From assembly GCF_001680005.1 (NCBI RefSeq), contig NC_033566.1, positions 2,170,001-2,234,000 of the forward strand: a stretch of 64,000 nt of DNA, read 5' to 3'. Each line of letters starts with the position of its first letter. Position 1 is the first letter of the stretch. The notes under the pieces were generated by a model. It was not told the DNA's origin and ran no database searches. It saw only the letters and a list, made by a program, of their open reading frames with translations. The position numbers and the translations under genes are program-made. This DNA comes from Plasmodium coatneyi. Lineage: Eukaryota; Apicomplexa; Aconoidasida; Haemosporida; Plasmodiidae. Shown piece after piece: positions 13,101 to 26,562 of the stretch.

Positions 13101-13890
13101 TTTTTTTCTTTTTTCCATTTTAATTGCTAAGGAAAGATTTATCAGCGGAACGAATTTTACCAAAAGAAGAAAAGAAGCGAACATGAGGCAAGAGAAATTC
13201 TTGTGTATGTTGCTTGAATGCTCCTTTTTATAGCCCATTCATCGTTCACGCAGATATGAACATTCCTATGCATATAAGCCTATATGCATAAATGTACTTC
13301 CTTACGTACATGCCTGTGGGACTATATTGTATACCTTTTTAATTATCCTTTTTTTGCTTATTGTCTCAGTAACAGATTTGTAAGCTTACGCTTTTTTTTT
13401 CTTTTTTTTTTTTTTTAATCTTCTACACGCATTCGTTTTGGCCCCCCTACATTAGAGCGTGAGCGCCCTGTGTTTGTGGGGGGCTGTTCTTGGGGTGGTT
13501 ATTTGGGACATCACTTGGCCTATAAATTTGTATGGTCATTCGTACTCCTGTGCATGCCGCACATGTGTAGATGCATATGCCTCCGAGTGGGAGCACGGTT
13601 ATCTGAGATAGTGCAGGCAACGTTGGCCCCAATTTGTCCCAACGGGAGTCAGCTTGCCCATTTGATCCCAACTTGAGTTTGTTTCAATTTTTAATTAGCA
13701 TTTATCTGGTGGACTTTTCACCGCACGACATTCGAGGGAGACAAATTTAAAGAAAAAAAGTCACACCACCCTAATACGTGCATACGTGCAAGCTACGTAT
13801 TGGCCTGGTGAAGTATCTACGCTGAGGTGAAAGTGTGGCTCCTCCCACGCACGTACAACATACCAGGCAACTCAGTGGAATAGCGACAAA
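10196..13890. other. 3.7-kb intergenic region between divergent genes
   Basis: Shared upstream region of coatomer alpha (minus) and the EDC4-like gene (plus). It holds A/T tracts at about 10663-10690, 11196-11215, 13089-13107 and 13391-13414 and many short ORFs with alternative starts and no conserved motif. I checked for tRNA box A/B pairs and found none. The length suggests long 5' UTRs or promoter space for both genes, but no specific site is recognised. Confidence 0.55.
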
Positions 13891-16800
13891 ATGAAGGCGC
13901 AGGAAATAAACGGGCAAATAATCGCCCAGGGGAACTACACCAGAAGGGCCTTCCAAACAAACAACATCAAGATAAAGACGAAGAGCATAGTCAGTGCCAT
14001 AGAAAATCTGCCACCAAAAAATACGAACCTATTAACGCTGAATGAAAACCTAATTTCCAAAATAAGGAGTGACGGATTAGAAATAATAAAAAAGGAAGGA
14101 GAAATTTTAGACGTCAATTCGAAGAATGTTTGTTACGCTCTGAAAAACGGAAAGTTTCGTTTGATCAATCAGAATGGGGTTAACACTACAAGGATAAAGC
14201 TACCCTACGACAATGAGGTGGTCTATGTTTCTTTCAACAAAGAGAATGGGAACTTTTTGCTTATCCTAGACAATAAGGGACATTTATATATATACAATAT
14301 TAATGAGTACAAGGTAGAGTTGATCCTCTGTTTGAATTTCCCTCCATATCAGAAGAAAGGATCCTCATGGACGACCTCCTTATCCTCTTCCAATAATGTG
14401 GGTGTTCAGAATACGTTGAAGAGTGGCCTTCCTTTAAAGGCCAGTTGGCTACCCAAGAGTGACAACTTCTTTCTAACGGGGCATAACAACTGTTTGTATA
14501 TTTGGAACATTTCTTCGCTGATTAATGTGATGGCTTCGAGAAAGAAGAAGGACGAGGTGGACGTCACTGATGAGCTGGTTGCTGGGTGTGCGGTGACGCT
14601 CCTCTTTGAACCCATCATGCGGAATTACAGCCACGTGGGTGCTAAGCAGGACAACACGTCGAAGGATGCTACTACCGCAGAGAAGGCTCTGCTAAACACC
14701 TATTGCATGAGCCTGAACGGAAAGTACCTCCTCGCGCTGGTGAACAATCACTACACAATAATTTGGCAACTACAGCGCAGCAATCAGGGAATCAAGTTTA
14801 CCCTTGTGGGCTTCAGCTCCCTCCAGAAGGAATTGAAGAGGGTTATATCGATGCTGCAGACGGGGGGATCACAGAACGGGGACGCCACGAGCGGGGCTGA
14901 TCAACAGATCGGAAGATGCATGGATGTGGAAATATCCTCTGTGCACATATTGAACAGCTTTTTTCAATCGAACGAAAGTGGTGATGACACGAACCAGAGC
15001 AACTACTACTTGATTGTTTTCCACAGTTTGTGTTGCATATCTGTTTTCCCGTTTAATAATAGAGGTGACCCCACCGGAGAGGACACAACGGAGCGTATTG
15101 ATATACTGAGAGAGTGCAGTGTACAAAATATTTTCGTCGAAAGGGACAACGTGAGCATCGAAAACATGGAACTCTTTGTGGATCCCTCGGAGTTCTTTGT
15201 CTTTTTTAACATCTCCTACCGTGAGGGCGCCGCAAACATGTCTTACAGCAGCAGGAGCCTCATCTTTATCCTAGAAATATTTAATAAAAAAAGACTAGAC
15301 TTTAAAATACACCCAAAGTTTGTCCACCTACCGAATAACTCCATCCTGCCATTGTGCTCCATCAGATTAATCAAAACAAACGACTGCCTTAAATTCTCTA
15401 AAGTTTTAAACGTGTCTGTTTCTTCCTCCTCTTTAAATATAATTAATCTTTTTCTTTTTTCCATTATTTTTAATTCGTCTAAAAAGAGCGTGAGCGTGCA
15501 GTCTTTTTCTGCTCCTATACCGCTACTCATGGGGGATGTTGCCGGCCCCAGTGGCGGGGAGGGCACTCCAGATGGGAACACGCAGGAGGGGTCGAAAAGG
15601 GAAGAACCCAACAACAAGGATACCAAGCAGGAAGAAAAACCGGGTAACAAGGGTACAAAGCAGGAAGAAGTACCCACTGTTAATGACGGTCAAGCGACCG
15701 GCACGAACAATGGACCTTCCCCTTCCGCAGCGCACCATGGTGAGAAGATCCAACCGAATAATATTAAAAAGGAAAGTGAAGAACCTACGAGTATACAGAA
15801 TAATATAGCTCACTATGAGGAGTTCCTAAACGCGATAATGGCCCCTGGGGTGGGAAGTCAAAACACACCCGGTGCAGTGACAGGCAAGGGCGCCTTAACA
15901 GGTCTCCCAGAAAATGCCAACATTGGGCATCCAAGTCAAAGGGAAGTTGCTACCCTACCAAATGGCAGTGGAAACTCCCTCCATCCTATTAGTAAAGATG
16001 AAATGGCATTTCTTACTTCGTTGAAAAGGCGAAGTGTCGACGCGGGGATAACGCCGCAGGGGGAAGTAACCGTAGGTGCATCTACTGCTATTCATAATAC
16101 CAGTGCGGATGTGCTAGGTACCCATGACGGAATTCTAAACGGTAGTGGTGATGTGAACTCGCGCAGTGTTGAAGCAAGTGTTAGTATAAAAAAGACGCTA
16201 GAGGATCTTATGGGAAAGGGTAACCCAGACGAGGCATCCCATGGAGCAAAGAACCAGTTGAAGGGTCATCCTGAAATGGAGCATATGAATGCCCTAACCA
16301 ACGGAATGCACGAAGGAGAGAAATTGGATATGGCGCAGAAAGTGTGTGCAGTAGGAAGAAATGCAGCCGTTGTGAGGAGCTCCCCTGACGAGGGCCTTGA
16401 ATGTGCAGGCAGCAATTTTTATGTGGAGGACATCCCCACGCAGAATGCCAACTCTATTGGAGAAATGCAAAGGAATGCAAAGTTAGAAAAGTTAGAAAAA
16501 TTGGAAGAAGAGCAAAAGGATGAAGAAGTAGAAAACACGGAAAGGTCAGCGCCAACGACGTCGCATAGGAGCAGTAGAAATGAGGACCATGCAGATGTCC
16601 TTTTTTCCTTTATCGATGGAGGAAGGAGGGCTGCTCCCCAAGGAGAAACCAACCCAGTAGATGTGGGCATATCACTTCCCCCCTATGTTGGGGTAAATAC
16701 AGAAATGATCGAACAGGAAGAAAAAAAAACCGTCGAACATAACAGCAACATTGACATTATAATGTCGACACATGAAGATGCACTGAGGAGGTTCATGGAG

Positions 16801-19788
16801 TGTGAGGACGGAGGTGAACCCAGCGAGATGGACAATCCGGAGAATTCAGACGGGGAGAGCATTCCCAAAGTGGATTCTCAACATAGCGTTAATGAGGGAG
16901 AGGTAGCAGAAGAGCAGGTTCCACTCGAGGAGGACATAGAACATAACGAACCTTATAATAAGAAGGAGAACGACGGGGGCGTGAAGAAGGAGAAAAATCT
17001 GAACTCCTTTTTACACAAGTTAGGGTTCTTTAAAAGTAGTCCCCCCGTATGTGAGGAGACAGAAGCGGAGGAACCAACTCGGACAGTTCCATCGGCGAAG
17101 GTACCCACAACAATAAGCAGCACCAATGAGGGGGGTCTCCTGAGGGAACACAAAGATGAAATGGAGAAGGAAATACAACTGGAGGGACCATCACACAAAA
17201 GTAAGAACAAGTCAGACGAGTGTAGCGAGGTTTGTGAGACTCGTGGAAGGGAGCACTCGGTTCTGGATCCCACGGAGGGGGGAACTCCCATGGTAGGTAA
17301 GGGAACGAAGCCGGTGGAGCAAAAAGAAGAAAGTGAAATGATCGAATTGAATAAATGCTCTAATGAAGAAGAACGGGTGAGCGTTAAGGCAGCCTTAAGT
17401 AACAGCATTTCCTGGAACCCAACTATGGAAGGACAAACAGGAAAGGTATCAGATGACTTGCTCAAACAGATGTGTAGAGAGATATGCAAAAAGGTTAGCG
17501 ACAAAATGGCAGATATTATATACAATGAAATTGCAACCTCTGGAATGGCAACCCTGACGGAGAAAGTCACTACCCGAGGACAAATGAAGGAGAGTGACTT
17601 GGAAGGAAGCATAAATCCAGGAGGAGAAAAATCATACGAAGAAATGGCAGCCATGGTTAGCAATTGTGACAAGAGGATGAATGAAATAATGGAAGAAATA
17701 ACCCTCCTCAAGAACGGAACTAAAAATATGAATGGGAAGATTTTTTCCATTAGTACGACAGTGGGGAAGATTTACGATGCGATGAAAGGGGGTGGTCTCC
17801 ACATAGGCGGGGTGAGCAATGGTAACTGCGTGAGCGGTCATGGGATGTACCTTCGGGGGCAGAAGACTAACGGGTATGAAAACAAGGTGGAGAAGCTGAT
17901 AAGCGATATGAGCATTTTTAAGAAAGCCATGTATAATGAGACGACCAAACTGTCACAGACGTTATTGAGCATGTCAGAGGACTTGAAAGGTGCCTTCGCG
18001 AGGTCGCTAAAGGGGAATAACGAACAGCTAAAGAAGTGGGCACTAGACAATGTGAGACAGGTTCGCAGGGATGAAGAAGGACATCAAATGGGCACCACTA
18101 CTGAAAACGGCGTAGAGCACAACGTGGACCACGATAAGGCCAATAAACAAACAGGGAAAAAAAGCACAACAACTTCTCTTAACAAAGAAATGGAAGACTT
18201 CTTTACCAGCACCCATCAGAACGCCGTGAAGAAAATAATGCCCTCAGTTATCTCATCGGAAATTCAAATTCAGTTCGCCAAAAGTGTAATCCCTGGAATG
18301 AAGGAAGCATACAACACGGGCTTCCAGTCCATGAAGGAGTCACTAAACTCGCTTCTAACGGAAAACAAGAAAATGATAAGTAAAGAATTGTGTGCCATAG
18401 AGAAGGCAGTGCTGTGTGAGAAGGCCGAAGGAGGAAAAAGTGAAGACGCACTAATTTCCATTAGCAAAAAACTGGAGGATCTGCAAAGCGAAATGAAGCT
18501 TTTCACCTTTAATATGTACAAGCAGATTTCTTACCTGCGGGATGATATTAACGGAATTGGGAAGGCCCGTATAATGGAGGTGGCCGATGGGGGGGAACTC
18601 GACCATGCGATGCTCCGTGCGGAGGGAGAGGAGGCCAATGAGGAGGACAGTTCCGCAGAGGAGGAGGAAATGGACCAACCGGCAGACCAAAACGGGGAGA
18701 ACGACTACCTGAATGGTTATCGAAGCGGTTACCAAAGGAGTCAACCAAATGGACAACCAAATGGACAACAAACTGATCTCCGAAATGACCTCAGAGGCGA
18801 CCCCAGTGGGGCAAGGCAGTATGCACACCCAAACCAGAAAACCGTAGATGAGAACCAAAATAGAAGTAGCAGCTCCATCGTGGAGTTAAAACAAGAAGAG
18901 GATTACCCCTCTAAGCCACGTAACGAAACTTCGGACATCCTTATAAAAGGTCGAATTAACCACCTACTAAGTGAGCGAGAAATAAACCAAGCATTCACGT
19001 TAGCTCTTTCCATCGATATCGAAAGGAACACAAATGCACACTGGCTGCTCCAGTTGTGTCATAGATTCAACGCGAAGCAACTCCTCAAAGACAGGTCGTC
19101 TCTAACACAACCAGTACTACTAGGCATAAGCAAAATTTTATGTGAATCTCTTGTGAAGACATCAAATTTAACAATGGAGGAGGCAGACTTCAGGATGAAG
19201 TGGGCTCAGGAGTGTCTCCAAGAATTGGATGTGAACCACTCAGATTTAGTAAAAACGAACTCCTACATTTTTGTGAAAAATATGCTAAATAATATTTCCG
19301 CGTTTAGCTACCTTGTGGGGAAAGAAATTGGGAAGCTGAACGATTGTGTTGTCAATTTGGCAAAGCTTGACTTAAACAAGAGGATCCTTTTAAATGAAGA
19401 TCCTCAGTTTGGAGGGAAGAAGATGTCTAACAAGTCTGGCATAGAGGAGACAGAGGCCCTGGCCAGTAGGAACCTATACTTGGGCTCACCACAGAAGTAT
19501 TATCTGCACAATAAGAACATGCTCGTGGCGCTGCAGGAGAGACTCATGCTTATTAGGAAGCTCCTTAAGAGGTACGTGATGGGGGTGCCGCTAAAGCGGT
19601 GCGCTTCGTTACGTGTGTGTGAAAACTTCGCATCGTCTTGCAATCGTCACTGAGTACGTACCATCGCTACGTGCTTCTTATAACTACATACTTGTCATAA
19701 TGTCTACATTGGCACATTCTCTTCTCCCCCCCGCAGCATTATCACCAGCCTGGGCGCGAACGAGGACACCCCCATTTGCAGCAAGTAG
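13891..19788 (+). CDS. EDC4: EDC4/Ge-1-like mRNA decapping scaffold, WD40 protein, 2 exons
   Basis: Exon 1 is 13891-19571 (GTACGTG donor) and exon 2 is 19737-19788; the intron has a C-rich acceptor tract and phases join to 1,910 residues. Without the splice the frame reads on into an implausible tail. Residues about 90-500 contain beta-propeller repeats (LYIWNIS, YTIIWQLQ). The middle (about 540-1,150) is low-complexity and acidic. Residues 1,150-1,650 are amphipathic helices with coiled-coil character. The C-terminus (about 1,687-1,800) contains INQAFTLALS, LTQPVLLGISKIL and ECLQELDVNHSD, which align in order and spacing with the C-terminal domain of human EDC4 as I remember it. In other eukaryotes EDC4 bridges DCP2 and DCP1 in P-bodies. 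The architecture (propeller, Ser-rich linker, helical C-terminus) fits; a generic WD40 scaffold is the alternative. Confidence 0.78.
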
Positions 19789-20878
19789 TGCACCGAAGTT
19801 GCGTAAAAGAACGAGGTATTACCCATCATGAAGAGACACCATTTTTTATGCTCAGTTGTGACAAATGGAAAATAGACCAGGAAATTCACAAAGGAAAAAA
19901 GTAAGAAGCCCTTTTTGATGAATGCACGGACAGCCGTAAGGAAGTGCACACTGTGCGAGGTGCATAACTACTAATTTGCAGTGCATGCGCGAGTTGCTAC
20001 ATGTGGTGTCTTGTTCCAGCGGGAGGATGTCACCCCCGTTGTGCAGATTCGCCCAATTTTTTAACAATGCAGTGCGGCTCTCTTTTTTTTTTTCCACATT
20101 GCTATTTGTATATGCGTCGATGGGCATTTCTCCCGGAATGGGAGCCCCTCTATGTGTCCCATTTTATGACCCCTATTTTGTTCCCCACCTCTTGGTAACC
20201 ATTTATGAGGACGCTGACTAGTCATTATAAATCACCTTTGTTATCCCCCCGTTCATTTTTCACGATGGGGAAAAAACGCAAATATGTTTATTCACAATTC
20301 CCTCGCGCGTCTCTGCGCTAAGGGTAGGTAGCCGTTGTGTCCCCCTGTAAATCACAGGTGGATCCTTTTCTTTTCTTTTTTTTTTTTCGTTCCAAGTGGT
20401 GCAAAATTTCTCAGATTGAGAAAGCCACCATGGATGCTGTCACTAATTTTGGCACCCCCACTTTGGGGAAGGGCCTCCATAAAGTGGACTGTGGGTGTCA
20501 TAAGGGCACTTACCTAAAACGTTGGCATGAACGTGTTGGAATAATAATGTGTTAACCCTTTTTTTGGTATTGTTGAGTGGTATCAATCTTTGGCCCAACT
20601 AGGAGCGCTTGAGACGATTGGACAAGCAGGTTGATCTTTCGGCAAAAGGTGGAGAATAAATTTGTCCCCACGGATTTTATTCCATTCTAAATATCATTTT
20701 ATGCTTTGCCGCGTTGTTCTTTTACCCCGTTATGTTCCACTTTTTCTGGAACGTCGGGTAGGCACATTCGTGAGAGACTCCACGCATTCGCATGCAACAC
20801 CACAGTGATGTTCTCTTTTTTTTTTTTTTTCTTGATCACTTGTTTTTTGTACGAAGTCGAGATAGGGTTCTCTTCCCG

Positions 20879-20909
<31 letters not shown>

Positions 20910-22400
20910 CCACTCGTGTTAGCACCTTTACTTGGGGAAAAAGTCAGTTGTAAAATGCAGTATTGGTCTCTCCAGTTGGGGAACACTATGTTAACGCCGC
21001 GGTCAGTTAGGCAATACGTTCAGCAGTACATACTTTGCATTGTATATATATACTATACTTCTGTAAACGTCTGGAGAGTTTGCGCAGGAGGGCGAAAAGC
21101 CGCTTCTTCCGCGTGCTTTCTCTTAGCTATACGCTGCGCAAGCGTACTATGCACCAAACATACATCATACGCTCTCTTCCTGTGGAGGGCATATAAAAAA
21201 AAAAAAAAAAAAAAGGAAACGACCCCCTCATGCGCGTGGCACAAGGTGGATGGCAACACAAGGCAGAATCCCGCAAGCAGGTATATGCGAGGGGCAAGGC
21301 AAGACCAGGGCATCCGTTTTTCCCCCTCTATGCCCCAAGCTGTGCTCATTTTCTATAAACCCGTGCTCAGCCGGTAGTCACGACATATACCGCCCCTTCT
21401 CATCGTTTTCCATATAGTGCGATAAAAAAAAAAAAAATTTTTTAAATTATAAAGTAAAAAAAAAAAAAAATAATTAATTAAAATAAAGAGAATAAAGGAA
21501 AAAGAAAAAATAATAAAGTAGCAAAAAGAGCAATCAACAGAGAGGTTAACTCATCGGTTAGGCAAACTGTTAAAGCGCTTGCTTACCCGACCGAACAAAC
21601 AGATGACATAAACCCGTTCGTTACACGAACACTCTGTAGTTTTTTTTTTTTTTTGCGTCGTTTCATTTTTTCCACCCGCAAGTCCGCTAGTACCAGAACG
21701 GAAGAGAAAAACCTTTGTGCGCATTTTACGTTCGTATGCCACACAACCTGTGGAAAGAACCCATATGTGCGTATTTTCGTAAAGGCCGCATACGTATACA
21801 TACATAACTGAATCTTTTTTTTTTTTTTTTTAACAACGGATTTTTTTTCTTTCCCCACCGTTCGCTTGGCGTTTTCCGCATTTCGACATCATCCCCATAC
21901 CAGCGTGAGCGAGCAAATGCTCTTGCATATAGTGGGTGCTCTTCGGAGTGGTTTGACTTTCTCTTGTTCCCATTTGTGCATACCCGTTTGTTTTGGCCCT
22001 TTGGCGTCAAGTCACTATACATGCGTTTAATCCTCCATCCAGCACCTCTTCCGACCTTACTGCGTGTTTTCATTCCCATTGGGGGGAGACCACTGTGAAC
22101 CTACATATCGACGTCCATTTGTCCTCCCATGTTACACGACTCTGTCACCGCCTACATGATCACAGTTTGTGCGCATATTTGCCCTGTCGTTGTAACGTCT
22201 ACATTTGTGAAAGGTTAAAAAGATTGCCTCGCGTAGTTCACCGTTCTTACAAACATACACAGGAAAACACTTCACAGTTAGTCACCCCGCGTGAAAGTAA
22301 TCAAGTGTTGAAAAAACGCAAAAAAGCGTAACAGACGAAGGGCAAATTGGCCGAGGTATACAAATTAGGAGCATTACAAAAACAAAGGAATAGAGGAAAA
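19789..22400. other. 2.6-kb intergenic region upstream of PTB-like gene
   Basis: Rich in T and A tracts (about 20817-20830, 20882-20910, 21193-21214, 21423-21436, 21456-21470, 21640-21654, 21815-21830). An apparent ORF start at 22347 uses TTG; the first in-frame ATG is 22401. No RNA gene was recognised. Confidence 0.55.
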
Positions 22401-25287
22401 ATGAATAAGAGGACTCTATCCAATGACGAAAACGAAAACGAGAAAAATAAAACAGGCGTGAAGAGATACCTGATGAGCAGTGAAGACCCGTATGACAGCC
22501 AGAAAATGTTTCACGAACAAAACTGCGCGTCTAAAATGAATGCCAATTCGTTAATAGATATGAAGGAGGAACAGGATTACGTTCATACCGATATGAACAG
22601 CAGCATGAATGGAAATGATAAGGACGCAGACATGAGTTGTGCCATGGATCTAGGCGCCGCCCTGATTGATGCGAATATGAACAATGAACGGGATAATACC
22701 AACTACGGGGGGGTTAGCACGATGAGTGATTTTGGCTACGGAGGTGTGGTAGGGGGAGGTTGCGTTGGGAACGGCTGCATGCCGAACAACCTCATCCCAA
22801 ACAATTGCATTCCAAATAATTTAATCCCAAACAACTGCATACCAAACAATTGCATCCCAAACAATTGCATACCAAACAACTGCATTCCAAACAACTGCAT
22901 TCCAAACAACTGCATTGCTAACAACTGCATTGGTAACAGTTGCCCCCTCAGCGACGGCGGGATGATCAACCAGCCTCCGAGCATATACTTCCGCAGCGAC
23001 AGTAAGAAAAGAAAGGGCAGCAAGTATAATGGAATGCCATTCCTTAAGAAGGAAAAAAACTGCGTCAACACATTCCTTGTTTTGAAGGACGTACCCAGAG
23101 ATGCAGATGAGGAGGACATCAAATCCTTTATGAGGCCATTTATTAAAAATAGCAATCCAGAAATTATCTTCGATCGTGATGGAATTATTGTAAAGCTCTA
23201 CGATGATGAATTGAACAAAAATATTTTCAACTACTTTGATGAGCACCCTACACAGATCAAGGGTTCCTTCGTGAGTGTCCAGCTGTCCAAACTTAGTGAC
23301 GACAGTGGTGGTGCTACCGTTAATGAGGACAACTTGGATGAGTACGAAGTTGGGAGCATGGCCGGGAATGCTGGTCCGATGGGTGGTCCCATGGGCGGTC
23401 TCATTAGCGGAAATGGAAATAATCTAGGCAACCTTGGCAACATGTCTAGCGCGAAGGATGCCCTAGAAGGCGCAAATAAAAGAGCGGGCAAGCACAACAA
23501 AAACGAGGTCTCAAGAGTTATTCTTGTGTCCGTCCTGAACCTGCACTACCCAGTCGACATAGATTTAATATACTATCTCTTTAGCAAATGTGGAACGGTA
23601 GAAAAAATCATCACCTTTTCGAGGAACCCGCTAATCTATCAAGCCTTAGTTCAGTTTCAAAACATTGAGACTGCACAAGAAGCCATAAAAACGCTGCACA
23701 ACAGGAACATATATGATGGGTGCAACACTATACAGATACAGTACTCCTTTTTGAAGGAGCTTGTTGTGAAGGCAAATAACTCCAGCTCGCGGGATTACAC
23801 GACAGCCAACTTTGGCAAGAATAAGAACCCCGTGAATATCCAGACTTCGCATGGTGTGCTCCCTACCCCGACAAGTAAGACAGGAAGCTATGTGACTGGC
23901 ATGTGGGGGACGGGATCTGCCTACCGGTTATCCTGCGTGGCGATCCAAATGGAAACACACCACGTTCATGTTCTTTAAGTGTTGTCTTCCTCTCCCTTTG
24001 GATGTGTTCCCCATTGGAGACCCTAAGGAACATTGTTTAAGCCCCTCATTAAAATTACCCCTTTTTCTTTTTCGCCCCTACAGGGAAGGGAAACGACTCC
24101 GAGCTGTACCTCATGCTGGAGAGGAAATTCAAGCTAGTCGACTTCGACGCGAAGAACACCTCCAAAACGCCGGTTCTGATTTGTTACAACATCCCGAAGG
24201 ACTACACGGATGTGCATAAGGTAAAGCGTGGGCAACGTGTGAATATGTTCCACGCGGACGTACATATATCTGGTGCGAAGGGTTTTATGAACGTTGCCCA
24301 GATTTATTTAGGGGTCCCCTTTTTCTACGCTCCACTGTTACGCCCAATTGTTACGCCCAATTGTTACGTCCAATTGTTATGGCTCATTGATACACCCCCC
24401 CCTTTTACCCCCCTCCAAACAGCTCTTCAACCTCTTCAGCGTATACGGTTTCGTATCTCGAATAAAAATCCTGAGGGAGAAACCCGACTGTGCGCTCATC
24501 CAGTACGCAGGCTATCTGTTCGCCTCAGTGGCCCAGGAGTGTTTGCAGCACGCCAAACTTGACGACCAGATTTTGGAGCTCCACTTTTCCAAAATTCTAG
24601 ACATCCGTATTGCGCCGCAGCAGAAGCAAATCGAGTCGTACAAGGCCAAAACGTTCAGCAGCTACGATCAGCGATATTTGGTATGACCCCAAGGGATGGA
24701 TTGGCGCGCGTAGAAATGTGCACCATGTGAACATACGCGCATGTGGGTACCTGCTTTGTATGACCGCTTATCGAAGGCGAGAAAACACATGTGCACCTGT
24801 TTTTTCTTTCCCCCCCCCTCTTCCTGTGCAGGTGGCAGACCAAGTGAAATACATAAAGGGCGCGTGTAAGCCAACCAAAACGCTGTTCATATCGAACGTA
24901 AGCGAAGAAGTAACTGAAGAATACATGATGAACCTTTTTATGAAATACGGAGAGATTAAAAAAATAAAAATCCAACCAGTTAAGGAGGGAAAGAAACACA
25001 TAACCATCACAGTGGAACTCAGTTCAGAAGATGCGGTAAGAAATGAGGAGAGTAATTAAGCCATGTGGCAGAGTGGCAACAGAACAAGAACGTAAACATT
25101 ATATAAAAGGATGTAGGAGGATAAAAAAAAATGTTAAACGTGCTTAAAAGGAGTGGTAAAATATATGCCTTTTTTTTTTCCTCCCCCCTTTTTTTTCTTT
25201 CAGGCAACGAGGGCGTTAATGGACCTCCACAATTTCTACCTGAAAGATCGCTTCATGAAGGTTTCTTACACCAAAACTAGATTATGA
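22401..25287 (+). CDS. Polypyrimidine tract-binding-like protein with four RRMs, 5 exons
   Basis: Exons 22401-23874, 24084-24220, 24423-24680, 24832-25035 and 25204-25287; donors GTAAGA, GTAAAG, GTATGA, GTAAGA; all phases close to 718 residues. Four RNA-recognition motifs are seen: about 222-300 (FLVLKDVP), 370-455 (VILVSVLNL, ALVQFQN), 519-605 (VLICYNIP, CALIQY) and 636-715 (TLFISNVS, KVSYTK). Four RRMs of the PTB/hnRNP L type, with degenerate RNP1 motifs, point to a splicing regulator and pre-mRNA binder in the nucleus. The N-terminal 210 residues are disordered and include a Cys-containing pentapeptide repeat (separate entry). The ATG at 22401 is preferred because the frame upstream has no ATG before a stop. 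hnRNP L-like function is the alternative. Confidence 0.9.
22779..22945 (+). repeat. PNNCI/PNNLI pentapeptide repeat in PTB-like protein
   Basis: A 15-nt unit (consensus CCAAACAACTGCATT) is repeated about 11 times and encodes PNNCI or PNNLI, with edge variants ANNCI and GNSCP, at residues about 127-181. Copies are nearly identical at DNA level, so the array is likely to expand and contract. Confidence 0.9.
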
Positions 25288-26518
25288 TTAAAAAAAAAAA
25301 TTAATTAATAAAGCAAAGTAAAGCAAAGCCAAATCGAATGGCGCAAACGATAGGGGAGCCAGTGTGTTGTTACTCTGACCATGGCGAGGGAAGACAAATG
25401 ATGACAAGTTTTCTTTATTATTTCTTTCCCCCATTTTATTATCATATATATCTCATTTTTTTTTTTTTTTTTATCGAAAATTTCCTCTTGTTAAGTAACA
25501 TAGTATAGACCTCAAAGCGGGTTCTTTTTACGTGTGAGTATGATGCATTGTTCGTCCATTTTCCTTTCCACATGCAGTGGGAGCATTATTCGTGTGTGCA
25601 TGCAGGTGTATGTTTATGTACGTAGGTACGTTTGTATGTACGCATACATGTAATTATTCTATGCGGCGCAGATATGTTTATATCGTGCGCCCTCGTCCGT
25701 CCCCATGTTGTTATGCGTACACAAGCGCACATTAGATATGTGTCCTCTACGTCATATATGTTTGTCAACATGTACACTGCTGCACCCTCCCTCCCATGCA
25801 TCCTTTTTGCTTCTCTCATTTTGCCCTCTTCATTTGACCTCACACCTTTGGCTCCGCTATTCTGCCCTGCCCTTACCTCCCCTTGAAAATTAATTTTGTT
25901 CCAAATTCCCCTTTTTTCTGAAAACCTTATCTACCTATAAAATCCTTTTATCTATTAATTTTTCGGAAAGAAAAAAAACTAATAAATTAAGTCTCACTAA
26001 GGATCTACTCCTGTCTAAAGCATCATCATAATAATCTCACCATCATCCCGTTCACCATCTTTCCCATCACTGTCCTATCCATATGATTATCTTAATTTTC
26101 TTCTTTTTTCTCAGTTACTTTCACTCCTCAGGGTGATTGTGCCCGATGTCCAGGGGGAACCCCCCAAAAATGAAATTTGTTTTCGTGTTTTTTTTTAAGT
26201 TTTACGTTTGCCTGGCTAACGTTTGTTTTCCACCCCGTGCGTTGGTCTTGTGCGTCGTCTATATGTGCGTGTACGCGTCCACTTATAGGTTTGTATGTGT
26301 GCACGTATATGCGTACGTATGTATGTACTCAACTGCCAATGTGCGTACTTACGTATGCGTGCCCGTAACTGTGCTCGGGCCACAACGCACAATTCTCCGA
26401 ATTTGTCGTTTTTTAAGTCATTTACCATTTTTGTCTCAATCGTACCATTTACTAACCGTTTAAGCCAATTCACTGTTGTACAATTTCAGCTTAAAATTTG
26501 CCTGACCTGGTCATATTA

Positions 26519-26558
<40 letters not shown>

Positions 26559-26562
26559 CACA
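25288..26562. other. Intergenic region with 32-nt T tract at its end
   Basis: AT-rich spacer containing T tract 25457-25472 and simple GT/TA-rich sequence. It ends with an uninterrupted run of 32 T at 26525-26556, six bases before the next start codon. No gene seen. Confidence 0.6.

Noticed and set aside
16953..17750. 265-codon minus-strand ORF
   Set aside because: Shadow of the EDC4-like coding frame.
19572..19653. Unspliced C-terminus of the EDC4-like ORF
   Set aside because: A GTACGTG donor and a CCCCCCCGCAG acceptor at 19736 join in phase to a better C-terminus; the read-through tail is Cys/Arg/Ser-rich and unlike the domain.
22347..22400. Upstream extension of the PTB-like frame
   Set aside because: Starts at TTG; the first ATG is 22401 and an in-frame stop lies just upstream of the TTG.
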